A DNA stretch of 64,000 nucleotides from Grifola frondosa. Lineage: Eukaryota > Basidiomycota > Agaricomycetes > Polyporales > Grifolaceae. The DNA is taken from contig LUGG01000022.1 of assembly GCA_001683735.1 (NCBI GenBank), forward strand, positions 248,001 through 312,000. The letters are read 5' to 3'. The position numbers and the translations under genes were made by a program. Positions 34,321-46,671 of the stretch are shown in pieces. The notes under the pieces were generated by a model, which worked only from the letters and a program-made list of their open reading frames with translations, had not been told where the DNA came from and searched no databases. Numbering within the stretch: the first letter of the stretch is position 1; the number at the start of each line of letters is the position of its first letter.

Positions 34321-35438
34321 AGGAAACGGAGTAAGGATGACTGGAGTGAAAGGTTTGATAGATAGCGGTCCTCACCATTCTAGATGAGCGAGTTATGATT
34401 GGTGGGTGGATTTCGAGTAGAAGGAGTAGCCGGTTGGGCCACCCTCGGCATGGCCAGAATGGCTCTAGGTTCAACGCCAGTTACTCCACACAGCTTCTGC
34501 ATTGAACGGCAGGGGGAGGTGAGGCTGAAGAGGCATCAAGTGATAGGTCAAGATTGGGTGCAGTGAGCTAATATAGTGACAGGGCCACCGAGCAAGGACA
34601 GGGCAGGAGCATAGTGCGCGGAAACTGTTTCCAGATGCAGAAAAGGCGGGAAAATGTCAGAGAAGGCGAACAGCGTCTGGCTAGCATGATTGTGACACAA
34701 AGTGACACATCGAATTCACAGCGTCCATCCGGAATTATCGACGTCATGCGTCCGCTGCGAAACAGAAGACGGGCAGCAGCAGCGGGAGCAGCAGCACAGC
34801 GTTGCAGGATCTCCCTGTGCTACTGCGTCGTCGTCGTCTGCGCGTCGTGGGGACTGCGGGGAAGGGCTGCGCACAGAGACCCGTAGAGGCCGGCCATCTA
34901 CGGTCGATGATATTCTATGATGGGACGGCAAATATCCGAAGTATCATGGATGATTCAGTCATGGGAAAATAATGGAAGGATGATGCGCACATGTGAAGCC
35001 TGCACGAGCCAGTCCGCACGAACTTGCACGTTCCGGAAAGTCGAGCTCAGTCCGGGTTGCCAATTTGAGAGCTGCATTGGTAGGCACTTGCCATCGATCC
35101 GGGTGACCGAGGATACGGCGCTCGCATGTAACGGGACAAAAGGTCGTCGTAGAAACTGGATAAAGGGGATGATAATGGTGAACGATGGGTGTTGTGTGCG
35201 ATGGGCGACGTTGGCGATGCAGAGGAGGCGGATGAGGGTTATGCGAGCGATTGTTAGGTGTTGGGTCGCCACGACCCGAAAGTCTGGAGAGCAATAAGCG
35301 CCGGTGAGCCGGTGGCAAGCTGTGGCAAGACTGCCCTGACCTGTTGACCTTCCGCCGACCTTCACGCCATTGTTGCGGTCTCTACCGCCTTGCCTTTCTT
35401 ACCTTCTTACCCTCATCATCCCTTCCCTCCTCGCCGCC
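34321..35438. other. gene-poor region and promoter of the next gene
   Basis: Overlapping short frames on both strands (34614-34886, 34917-35297, 34955-35365) with no recognisable motif. The last 90 bp before 35439 are strongly CT-rich, as is common for fungal core promoters lacking TATA. Confidence 0.45.
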
Positions 35439-37150
35439 ATGCGCCGCGCCACATCCTCCTCCTCTGCCGCCGCACCCTCTCTCAGCCATAGGAAACGGTG
35501 AGCGCCCTACTCCATTCACACTGCCTCGTGGCCATCTGTTCACACCCAAGTTCCCTAACTGTTCGCTGAACTGTTCTTCACCAGCATTGCTCGCGAACAA
35601 CTCTTGAAGAGTTTAGAGGTCCGTCTACCCAACTCGTCTTCTCCATCCTTACGCTGACTCTCATCACCCAGATCCTCGGCCCTCTCAGCGCTCCTCTACC
35701 ACCGGAGCTCCCACCATCCCCGCCCCCATCTCCGGCCACCTCCCCAAGGTCAAAGCGCAAACTTGAAGCCGATCTAGACCAAGGGCGCAGTAAGAAACCC
35801 CGCACAAGCCTGGAGACATCCAGCGTACGTCCGTCCTTGTCTCAACCTCGGCCCCGATCCATCAAGTCGGAACCCGAGGAGGACGGGGAACTCAAGGAAG
35901 AGCCTGTGGCGATCCCTGATCCCGTAGCTGCCCCCACATCCTCTCTGCCAGTACGGCGGCCACGGCGTGGCGTCCCGCACTTGGACGACAAGGACCTCAA
36001 CGAGGCTCACGACAAGTTCTTCAGCAACGCCCGCCTGCTGAAGTATTCTGGAGGGGAGCGGCTGCTGTCCACATTCCCCGCTACCGCCTCTAACTACAAA
36101 CCTCTCGCGGATCCATCCCCGGTCGGCTCCAGCTACTACAAGAACGGGGAGGTCATCGCTCGCCTAGAAACAATAGATGCGCTCGTTCATTTCGCGTACT
36201 CGATCTGGACCAAGGATTACAACTTGAAGACATGTTACCGCAGAACGTGGGATACCATGAAGGATATGATAGCGTTAAATAAACCGTATTGGGAGCACGG
36301 CGGGGAACGCGAGAAGGTGTTCTTCGGGCTGATGTAGGTCACTCCCTCAGATGCTTCCACCAATTGACTGACTCGATGGCTTCAAGCACTATGATTCAGG
36401 GATATATTTCGGCACGTCGAATCCGTTATATGGTCAAGGGCGCCCACGCGGAGACTCAGCGACTCATGACGCGATTCAATATCTATGCTAGCGCCTCGAT
36501 GAAGAGAGCAGCAGCAGAGGCCGCGAAAGCACAATCTCAAACTGAAGCGCAAGCGCAACCACAATCTCAAGCACCACCTACGCCGCAGGACACTTTCCTC
36601 CCCTGCGGGCGCGTCGACGAGCAGCTCGAGTTCCACGCCGCTGACATCGAACACTACACCAAGCACAAGTGCCACCTCGGTGGACTCGGCGCCGAGTGCA
36701 CCGCCTAATCACCCGCCTCTAGAGTCCGTGAACATGCCGGTGCGCTCTGGATACCTCTACTGCCAGCATCAGCAGGCCAAGGGCCTTCTCGAGGCGTCAG
36801 ATTGCATGGACATTGCGCAGCGGTACCTGACGATCAGCGCCATGGCGAAGCACTTCCCGCGGACGTTCGCGCGCATGGTGAACTCGACACTTACGGTGCA
36901 GGACGAGCACGAACCCGCGTTCGACGATGACGAGGGTGAACTGTTCTGGCCTGGGCAATGCATCACGGGCGAAGGCCTCGGATGGGTGGCCCTTATGGGT
37001 GAGTCGATGATCAGGGAGTACGGGAAAGAGTTCGGGTACAAGGGGATGGAGTGCATTATCACCAAGCCACCCGATGCCGTCTCATCTTCCGGTGGTGTCC
37101 CTACGCCCGTCATCATACCTAAGATGGAGTTGGAGGTCTTGAAGCGGTAG
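35439..37150 (+). CDS. conserved basidiomycete protein of unknown function
   Basis: The ATG at 35439 gives MRRATSSSSAAAPSLSHRK; introns follow at about 35499 and 35624, and again near 35825 and 36333. After a disordered part with a basic, nuclear-localisation-like patch (PRSKRKLEADLDQGRSKKPR) comes a compact, probably folded region. It reads LDDKDLNEAHDKFFSNARLL, IDALVHFAYSIWTKDY and CYRRTWDTMKDMIALNK. A second conserved block is YLYCQHQQAKGLLEASDC, CMDIAQRYLTISAMAKHFPR, then ELFWPGQCITGEGLGWVALM. Between them a Ser/Thr-rich linker needs one base near 36595 (CTTTCC, probably CTTTTCC) to keep frame. I do not know its function; the basic patch suggests the nucleus. Confidence 0.75.
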
Positions 37151-38890
37151 GACGGGCCCCGTGCGGCGCGGGTCGTGCTCTGTCCGCGCCGCCGTCACCC
37201 AAACTCCTACTAACGCTCATCCATGGCGCATCCTCCGCCTGTGCACACGGACAACGAACTGCTTTGGCCGCATCACTCGTACTCGGACTTCTTTCTTGGA
37301 TGACGCGAGTCATTTCTTGAGCATGGTCGCGCGGCTTGTCCCTCGAACAGTCTCTCCGCTCGTGCTCACTGCCTGTATCACTATTTATCTCCGTTATCCA
37401 GGCTCAAGGCATGCTCGTCAGTCTGCGGCGCGGAGGCAGCCCTCCCGCGCCCGCCGCAATCCCTTGTATCCTCGGGTTCTGTAAAACACGCCTCCCTGGC
37501 ACCGCTCGTCGCATTCCTATCCATCATAACCAACTGTAACCCCAGCTGTACTACCACATCGACTCCGTTCATCAAAAGCATACCTTCCACATCGCCACGG
37601 CACTGCATCGCATTTCTCTGGCTATTTCATGGTACTCATATCCAGGATCGGTTGGAATTTCTCCTGTTCTTGATTCGCAGCATACCGTCTCATTCTTCTC
37701 TTTATCTTCCTCATTACTTACCCTGTTACATATCATACCCTTCGCCCGTTCTATTAATTTTATCACGTCCCATTCACAGCGCAGCATTAATTCACAGTTT
37801 CCGCGTCGCCGTCGTACTACCACCATTCCCGTTCGCGCATACATATTGGATCCGTCTTGCGTTACATCGTGTCTCGTGGTCCCGTCTGTCTGTCCACCTG
37901 TCCTGTTTATTTATCCTTGCGGAATACGTAGCAGAACTGAGAAGAGCCCGCCATAATGCGTGCGCGCGCGGGGCCGGGGCTGGAACGTCCTCGGGCGTTC
38001 TCTGGCATCTCACGCACCACCATTCCGACGGCGCTCCATATGTACTCGCGCAGATCCCCGGGGTAGTAGCCATGCGCCGCGCATTTGCATTAACATTAAT
38101 ATTAAAATTCGCACACGTAACACCGTGTTGTAACATTAACCTCAGCATGTGGGCGCACACAGCTTTGCGCTGTACGGCGGAGCCGCACACCTTCCCATGC
38201 GCGCATATATACGTATGTCTCAGAAACGGCCGCATCATCCCCACAGTGTCCGCATCGCCCGCGGGCCGCGGGGGCAGGCACAGGCTCACAAGGGCGCTGG
38301 GTCCGCGCAGCCGTCGAGATACGGTGCCTTTAGAAGCTACCCTCTTCTCAGCGGGAATGCACACAGCCTGGCCTTCTCTCATGAGAATTCCCGCGCAGGC
38401 ACCGGCCCCGGGAAAGAAGGGCTCGGCGCGCATTGTCGTGGGTGCTGTCTGCGATGGGGCAGACGTTCGCGGGACCAATGGAGTCATGGAGCGGGCGCGG
38501 AATTATAGCGCAGAGGAACATGGAGCCACTACTGGCGCCGCATGCACGGCATGGAAGAGCAGTTGGCGGCTAGCCGACGTGTTCCAGGGACCGGAGTGGA
38601 TTGACTTTGCTTGCCGCGCGCTGGAGGGCCGCGAGCGAGGTGAGATGACGGCGTTCCCATGCGTACATTGACGGCCATCGGCGGATCATCACAGAGACGA
38701 GGATAACCTAAAAGGCCTGAAGCGCGAGATATACGAACTCGCAGTCGTGACGACGCCCGTCATCGAAAGAGTAATGCCATAAGTGGACATATGGGTTACA
38801 TGGTGCGTCATCATAAAAGAAAAGGAAGGTAGCAAGAGAATCCAAACGCCCATAGTGCCATAGCTCGTCCCCCGCATAGGACCAGAGCTT
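37151..38890. other. long spacer between convergent genes with overlapping open frames
   Basis: Holds 3' flanks of both neighbours. A 339-codon plus frame (37652-38671) and a 231-codon minus frame (37792-38487) overlap here. Neither has a domain, intron pattern or plausible composition. The first third is pyrimidine-rich. I treat it as non-coding. Confidence 0.5.
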
Positions 38891-39823
38891 TCACCGATTG
38901 GACTTGGCCACACGCTCGAGCTCGTCCTTTTTCTGTAAGGTATCGGACATGTTATTTCATAAATATCGAGAAACAAAGGCCGCTACGCACCTTGATGGCA
39001 TATGAGTTTGATGAGCCCTTCGCTGCGTTGATGAGCTCATCCGCCAAGCACTCCGCAACGGACTTGACGTTACGGAACGCAGACTCGCGCGTCTATGAAT
39101 ATCCGAAATAAGAATTAGAGTAACGAGTTAAAAGGACGAAATCTGCGTACACCAATGGTCAGGAGAGAAATGGCCTGGTTGACTCGTCGGAGAGGCGATA
39201 CATCGACGGCCTGGCGACGGACGGTACCCTGCGAACCGATACGCGTAGAATCTTCACGCGGGCCGGTGTTCACGATAGCGTCAACGAGAACCTGCACACG
39301 GAGGAACTATGATTAGGGCGGCGCGGGGACATTCCGTCCGGATCATGGACAGACCTGGATGGGGTTCTGGTCGGTGAGAAGGTGGATAATCTCGAACGCG
39401 TGCGCGACGATGCGGACGGTCAGGAGTTTCTTGCCGTTGTTGCGGCCCTTCATCATCAGACTGCGTGCGCCCAGACACGCCCCGTCAACATCTGCGCCAT
39501 TCCTGCCAGCCAAGGAAACGCGTAACGCACCTGTCAACCAACCGCTCAACGATGGGCATCTGCGCCTTCTTGAATTGCTTCTTTGCGTAACGGCCGGCAG
39601 TGTGGGGGAGGTAAACGGCGTGGCGGATTTGGATGTAATCGGTCAGGGAGATGTCCTTCACCTCAACACTATTGCACAAAACATGCGGTCAGTCGTCCTA
39701 TCCGTAAAGCGAGTGACACAGACGCAGCATAAGTACGCACTCCTGGGTGTCCCACTTCCCGAAGAGCTTGACTTCCTGACCAAGCTTCGAGACGTCCTTG
39801 GGGAGAGCTTGTACCGTGGCCAT
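38891..39823 (-). CDS. RPS5: 40S ribosomal protein S5 (uS7)
   Basis: Small-subunit head protein at the mRNA exit and E site. Translated from five or six exons starting at 39823 ([20 protein letters not shown]): [146 protein letters not shown] and AKSNR at the end. Length is about 207 residues, typical of eukaryotic uS7. All exons splice without correction; a GTGCGT donor after 39741 gives TQD/VEV. A further intron is likely in the 5' leader (donor GGTGAGT near 39917). Confidence 0.96.
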
Positions 39824-40670
39824 TTTGACGGACTTGAGAGGCTTGAGGAAGACCGCGGAGGACCTTTTGAGGATAATTCAGGTATGTCGGGGACTACGAC
39901 CAGTACCGCCTGCACTCACCGAGATTTGTTTGACCTTATTGTGACCGCCACAGCAAACAAGGTTTGCGATGGTATCGGCAAACTCCGATCGTACTGTATA
40001 GTTCCAGTCTGGATTCAGTCACTGTGGCGTCTCATGAGATGACTCCGCTTCCAATTCGGAAACTTGGTATGTGCGCCATTGAAAGGGCTGGTTTGCTGCT
40101 GCATGATCTCTGCTTAACCACTCTCGGAATTCCAGTCAAACTCTGAAACACAATTTGGTTTCTCTTCGCGTGTTGGTATACTGCTACTCTGTGGCATCGT
40201 AATACGAATTGTGGCTGTATCAGTCTTCCAATACAGCATCACTTTGCAACCATCTGCTGTTTGTGCTGATAACTATGTTCCCGCGCTTCTACTGTGACTC
40301 GGCGTGTCAGTGGAAGACATAGGAAGATTTCCGAAAGTTGTGTTGAATACACCAGCGATGGTATTGCGAAGAGTGAGGCCGAGGATGAGAGGATCGATCT
40401 CTGGAAGCACGTAGATCTGACACGAGCTAGAGCCAACCGCGCTGACTGCTTTGCGACATCACATGCATCACAGCGAAAGAGGAAACCACAACAGAAGATT
40501 CTCTGACTGCGACTGACGCAGATCGGACAGGCCCTTGTCTTCCTCCCTCTTCTTCCACCGCTCACCTTACTTTGCACAATATATAAATTCCATTCCTTTC
40601 GTCGCTGTCCTCTTCGACCTCCTACTCATCCCCCACCTTCATTCATCTCCCCCTCCACCTTCTTAGCATC
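39824..40670. other. divergent intergenic region
   Basis: 5' side of RPS5 on the left and promoter of the next plus-strand gene on the right. No gene recognised; frames near 40239-40577 lack motifs. Confidence 0.5.
40580..40587 (+). promoter_or_regulatory. TATA box
   Basis: TATATAAA, 84 bp upstream of the ATG at 40671, followed by a CT-rich stretch. Suitable position for core promoter of that gene. Confidence 0.5.
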
Positions 40671-42629
40671 ATGAATATCGAGCGCGAAAACCGTGTCATC
40701 CACGTCGAATCCACCCTGTCTCAGCAAGACATTCACAACACGTTCTCCCAGTGCGGTAGAATGTCTGGCATTTCCCTTCCTGTCCGTCGTGTTCCACGCT
40801 GATACCGCATATATGCGCTCCAGACGCGGTATTTACCGTGTGTCGCAGATCCCAACCAGAAGAGCTTCCAGTATTTCCTCGAGTTCTGTGAACAGAGTTA
40901 GCGTGAAGCGCGCACGCGCGCTCCAAATCCCCGACGTTCATGTTCACGTCCTGGCTTTCTCCCCCCAGCTCATCGCCCACTTCGGAGCCGTCGCCCACCA
41001 CCCCCGGCCTACTCCTACTACAAAGTTAAAGCAGAACCCCGCGAACACGATCGCATCCCGCCACCCATGCGCCCGCGCGACAAGCGGCCATTTGACCACC
41101 TCCAGGATGAGGCTGATGACACCTCTTCCAGGGAGTGGAAGAGAACAGGCAGAGCAGGCAAGCAAGTCCAACGAAGGCGTAACTACCGCGAACACCACCT
41201 CAAGCCCTCCGGTTACTGTTCGAGCCCTTCTTCTTCAACGTCCACGCACGTCGACGTCGATCTGGATTACTCATGCAACTCGTCGTACGCTAAAGCTACT
41301 AACCTTAGCATCGCGTTGGACAGCGACAAGGAGAACGACGTCAGGTTGCCTTCGTCGCTTTCTAAGATAGTTCACGAGCGTTCTGTGCCTTCCGCATATG
41401 ACTCTGCTGTTTTGCCTCCTGCTTCTCAACACTCTCTACCTGACGCACCTGTTTCTGACCGCCCCCATCACTCAGACCCGCATTCCTCTGCGCCTACGCG
41501 ACCATTCCTCAAGCACCCGCACCTCAGCCTCCTGCTAAGTCTTCACTTTCAATCGTGTTGTTGTTCCACGGAGAGCCTATTATTTGTGACCTCGAGTCCC
41601 TGGATGAGGACCCACAAGGCATCATCACCGTCTTGAAGACGACAGCAAATCAGCGTGCAGAATGCGACAAGTGGATGATTGTAGGCGGGCACTATCGCAG
41701 TAAGGGGAACGTCAAGGGTGCCATAGCTGTGGTTTCCGCCATGCTGGAAGGCAAGTCGCCTTCTTATGTATTCATACCATGTTCTGACTTATGATTCAGT
41801 GATGACTTCTGCGAGTGTCGGAATGTCCGCTGGGGAGCTGAAGCCCGCGTTCCTTATGCTTTCTAGCTGCCATTCCGATTTGGCTAAACTCTCGCGGACG
41901 CCTGATGGATCTGATACCGAGGAGAGCCGCGAACATCTTGGGAAGGCGAAAGCTGCGCTACAACAAGTATACGGGCTTCATATTCCACGGGCGCAGACCG
42001 ACGCGGAGTATGCCGCTTCCAAAGCTTCCATGGACCCTTCGGTTCTCGCAGACCCCTCACACAATCGAGAATGTCTCACGGATAAGAGCAACATCCGTCG
42101 CAGCTCTTCGGCCAGCCAGAAAGAGAAAGAGGACGAGTCCGCACCGCGGACCTCCGTGCGCATGCTCGAGCGCGAGATTCAGTCCCTGCGAGACCGTCAT
42201 GTGAACCACACGCAATGGCTGAACCAAGCGCGCGTGACGAAACGCAAGCTCGAGGATGATCTCAGCGAGGAGCGCCATGTCCGGCGGAAGCTAGAACGCC
42301 AGCTTGACCACGCGACGGAAGATGCGGTCGGCGCGCGTCGCGGGGAGAAGTTCGCACTCGAGCAGTGCAGACTTGAGGTGGAGAGCCGACGGCGTGCGGA
42401 GGAGCGCGCGGAGCAGCTCCGTGATGATGCCATGAGAATGCAGCGCTCGCTGGAGGAGAAGCTCGCGGAGAGCGGGGAGCGCGAGAGGAAGGCGCGGGAG
42501 TGCTTTGCGAAATTGGGCATGTTGTTCATGAAAGCGGCGAAGGGCGAGATGGAGGTCCCCTTCAACTTGCGTGGGACGCCCATCCCTGTGTCGAGCGAGA
42601 GGGAGACGCCGAGCATGGGGGATGCTTGA
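40671..42629 (+). CDS. coiled-coil protein of unknown function
   Basis: The ATG at 40671 gives MNIERENRVIHVESTLSQQD and FSQCGRMSGISLP, resembling the start of an RNA-recognition-like fold. The first 400 nt then contain at least two frame interruptions (for example before FQYFLEFCEQS at about 40870). Middle part: REHDRIPPPMRPRDKRPFDH, disordered linker, then LSIVLLFHGEPIICDLESL and ECDKWMIVGGHYRSKGNVKG. The C-terminal third is a long, strongly charged coiled coil (SVRMLEREIQSLRDRH, SEERHVRRKLERQLDHAT). A one-base shift near 41505 is needed to reach QAPAPQPPAKSS. I know of no assigned function. The sequence after 41555 is intact to the stop at 42629. Confidence 0.7.
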
Positions 42630-44692
42630 TGCATCATATGCATGGCGAGTAGAGTGTTCTCAGGTGTGCTTTTTTCATTTTTCGTTCCGATTTGTAGGTT
42701 CAGCAACGAGCACTGTATCATTCACGTTTTGTGGCACTAGAAGCAAGCACTCCATCGGTATACCACTGCATATATTTATGGATATCCGGCCGGACGGTCA
42801 TGCATATTCATCATAGATTCCATACTGTATTACCGTGTATTACCTTCCCCTCCGTATTTCTATGTAGTCATTCCAGTAGATAAATTGTAGATACAGCTAA
42901 ATTCACGAAGCGGCTGTGATGAGGGAACTTATCCTCGTCGGTGCAGTGACTACGAGGCCTAGTAGGCAGATGGCGTCGCGCAGGTCGTCGACCGCGTCGA
43001 AGAAGGCGCAGAGGATGTCCATCGGTGCAGCAGCCCGAGTGCGCGACTGGTGAGTATATGCGAAGTAATGCTCAGCTGCCACACCATGGTTGCATCATGG
43101 AAATCGCGGGCATATGCACGAACGAGTCGGCGACGGGCGTCGTCGGCGAACGTGCCACCGCCGGAGATAACGCGGTCACGTGAATGAACACGCGGTTGTG
43201 GCGTTCTGCTGTGGCGCCACCTGGGCGCCACCTCCGTGCCACATACTTAGCAGCAGTGTATCGGGTTCTTCATCCGAACGGCTGGTATTCAATTTAAATC
43301 ATTCTAGGCGATTCAGCTGACATATGTTACGAGAGAAATTCTCGAATCACTATGCAGCAACAAGAATTTATGCAACGGGAGTCTGCAGGACACAATTGGC
43401 AAAAAGTTATTCATACAGGCATGTAGCTATATTTTGGAGGAAAGAATTAAACTGGCATTCAGATTTCTCACTGAAATTGAAGCTTCATATTGCACCAATA
43501 TAATTCCACAACATTCTATGCCGAGTCAGGAGCATATGGGAATTGAATGCATGTTCTCCGAGTTTACTATCAGCAGAACTATCGGATAGCTAGTGAGGTA
43601 TAATTCATGACCACTCCGTCACACGTTTTATGTGCTAAAAATATTCATGAGAAGACGGTGAGTGCTCTTCTTTTGCATAGGTCAGCACATCTTCACGACG
43701 AAGACTTGTCACTTGGTGCGTTGAAATCAACAAACTTGAACATATGACAAAGTGTGGACATGATAGTACCTTTAGCATCGTTCTAGAGCAGTCTCAGAGT
43801 GGAGTTGGTCTGGCCCAGCAGCGCTAGCGCATCCTTCGTCAACGGTTATTATCGATCACTTCCGGAAGAGTGTCGTTATCGATCGCAACGAGAAGGAACG
43901 TTACTTGAAAACCGATGGGCCGATGGGAACGGCTGGAGCTCGCGGGCGTACTAGGTTGATACCTAACACGATGCATGAGACTGCCAGTGATATGACGGAA
44001 GAACAGTTCGCTGCGGTCAGCTGCGACCGAGTGCCTCATGAAAACTCAAGCCTCCAAGTTGGCTGCTCGTGAACCCGCTCACACAAGGCGAGAATTTTGG
44101 TCATGAGATTTCATCAACCGGTGTCTTTTCAAAAGGACGACAGGCGGAAATACGTAACATTTATGTTCTCCGTCCATTGCACGATCATAACTCACAGGCC
44201 TTTGGTCGAATTCAGATGTTGCTTCCCCCCTTCAAATTCATATTCACTGCCTTCTTCGGCGCGCCGCTCATGGAAGATTTGTTCCTTTCGATATCGACGC
44301 GATTAAGTTGTATCCGATGAATGGAATATCAGATAGTGGAAACACGAGGCTGAGGGCTATGACAGCTGTGATTTGTCGAACTTCAGTAGCCAACGGCAGG
44401 AGCATAGGTTGCGCCTTCTTGTCCTTTATTGGAATACTTGTCTGGATACACGACAAAAGCATGCAATGATATATGTCATTTATGCAAGAAAGGTATTCAT
44501 AGGATTGATTGAGTTTGGAAGAAGAGAATGAAAGAAGGGAAGATATCATAAAGTTGTGCCATTCGAACACATTGTAACGATGGGCGTAACGAAAAAGGAG
44601 CATATGCAGGGCGAACAAAGCGAGTAGCGTGTTTGAGGGGAGATAAATGATGGTGATAGGAATGAGCCGTAAGTGGACGGTCAGAGAGAATG
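42630..44692. other. gene-poor AT-rich region
   Basis: A small minus frame at 42959-43231 and another at 44268-44702 have no motif. A direct repeat GGCGCCACCT occurs twice near 43211-43232. Otherwise nothing seen in about 2 kb. Confidence 0.45.
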
Positions 44693-45691
44693 CTAAAACC
44701 AATATGAACGCGACTTCGGAATTAGATGGTTCGCTGCAGAATATATATCAGCCGGTGTGCTGCTCCATACGGACTGCTGACCCGCCTTTATCGCGGACCA
44801 CTCGCGGACCAACTCCTCGATCCGCTCAAACAACGCGTGCTTGCACAGATCACAGGATAGCTGCTGCTCTAGCGGACTGAGAGCGGCTTGCATCGCGCTA
44901 GTCGATAGATCTGAGGCATGGAAGGCACTGACCGTGAGTTCGAGCGGCGCGCGTTACAGCCGCAACTCACTCGGTCTCGCATCCCATACCATCTGCGCAC
45001 AAGCCAGGGCCCACACTCTTGTCAATTTCGTCTGCTGCGTGCTATTGCATATCTGCGTCGGGCTGTGAGAACCCGGCGGGCGCAGGACGAGGTTCTTGAG
45101 TGCCTCCATGCGCCCATAATGAAGAAAAAATAAACGCTTCAGATATATCGGCCCCATCCGCGCCGAAAGCTTGTCGGTGAGTGAGGGGAGAGGATATGCA
45201 AGGAGATGTGAAGAGATTGTGACGGCTAGATCGTAGAGATCGTGCGCCGCGACAAGCGCATACGTGTCTATGGGGCGATAAGGGGCCTGAGCAAGAATCA
45301 GGTTGAACAGCGGACTCCCGGAGACGATGTAGGTTTTGATTGGCATGCCATATTTCAGCAACGCGTCGACCGCCGCATCAATCGTCTCGAATGTCGGCGA
45401 GAACTGCGTGCATGACATGCTGTAGATGGTATGCACCACGATGTTGACGACATCTGCGGACTCTGGCAGGGAGGTGACGGAGGGATGTCCGTCGTCGACA
45501 TATGGTAGGTCAGCATGAAGCAAGGCACCAAAGAAATTTTCGGATGCGCCCCGGAGGACGTGATAGTTTACATGAAAAAACACGTTATCGGAGGACACGA
45601 GCACCAAATCTGGCAAGAGGCCGTCGATTTTGGTGTTCGGCTGGAATGCTGTAGAAACAGAGACGGAGATATGTCCATCCGGACTCGGCAT
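44693..45691 (-). CDS. BTB/POZ domain protein
   Basis: Exon 1 (45691 to about 44972) encodes MPSPDGHISVSVSTAFQ, then the BTB segment LLPDLVLVSSDNVFFHVN, GASENFFGALLHADLP and VVHTIYSMSCTQFSP. The helical part follows (AAVDALLKYGMPIKTY, PYRPIDTYALVAAHDLYDLA, RVWALACAQMVWDARP). An intron (donor GTGAGT) joins it to LSTSAMQAALSPLEQQLSCD and LCKHALFERIEELVREWSA. The final residues before the stop at 44693 may belong to a retained intron. Upstream, the same frame is open from an ATG at 45877 (MDYFDFAAPLPNEFPIG) to a single TAG directly before this start. This could be the true N-terminus interrupted by an error, or an upstream ORF. Confidence 0.8.
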
Positions 45692-46671
45692 ACCCACCTA
45701 AATTGCGTTCAGGATCAGGATGGAGTCTGACGAAATAGAGGGATTATGAAGTGTACGCGCCGGTGTTCGAACTCGAACATCAGCGTCGGGGATAAGCATC
45801 TCCAAAGATGCAGTTCTTTTCACCGAGCCGATCGGAAATTCATTGGGCAACGGTGCGGCAAAGTCAAAGTAATCCATATATTCGACCCGTAGTGCCAGGA
45901 TGCAGCGGAGCGTATCAGTGGCAGATAATCGTCGACGACGACCAAACGCCTTCGGAACTCAGAGACCATCATGTGCTATTTCCATGACGGATTCGAAAGA
46001 AGACAGACACCGTGTGCCGTCTTAGCTGCCGTCAGTCAAGGTGACCGGGAGTTTGGCTCTCTAGGAGAAAACATAAGTGGGGTGGAATCCTTCTGACAGG
46101 AGCAGACTACTACACATAGGACCGGTCCCATCCTCATCTGCGGCGCCGTGTCGCGCTGCGGGTAGTAGGGCTTGCAAGGTATTGATACAAGGATGATCTC
46201 GCGAGGAGAAGCTGCTGTACAGACTTCAAAAAGACACTACGGATGCACTGAGCAAGCAGCTCAATAATAGGCCTGTGCGAGAAGAGAGCAAATGTAGAAA
46301 ATCAAGACTAGCCGAGAGCTCGCGGTGTTGTGGGGATGGTACATGGCATGGCGCCAAGGAGCAACGCGTCAATTTACTCCGCGCGAGGTCATAACCTCGC
46401 CGGGGGCGGCCGGTTGCAGCACCACTGTCTGACAATATTTGTTGGTGCACCAACATGCACGGAGACTTTCAGAATCACTGGCGAGTGAACGAAATTCAAT
46501 ATCCTTCAACGCAACACGATGATAGTAATTCGACGTTCAACGTTTGAAATTTGACTCTCAACACCTGACTCCGCGACTTAGCTTAAAATTCAGACCACTA
46601 GCGTGAGAAGATTCGCGGATGTTTTTTCTGTTTACTTCGATTCGTGGAGTCTCCACCAGCATACATGCGCA
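45692..46671. other. intergenic spacer
   Basis: Contains the in-frame upstream reading frame of the BTB gene (45692-45877). To its right I see no gene; short frames such as 46226-46456 lack motifs. Confidence 0.5.

Noticed and set aside
39735..39745. Apparent frame break in RPS5
   Set aside because: Donor GTGCGT two bases earlier gives TQD/VEVKD, so no break exists.
43195..43240. GGCGCC repeats as a possible transposon end
   Set aside because: Only two short copies are present, with no target-site duplication or transposase nearby.
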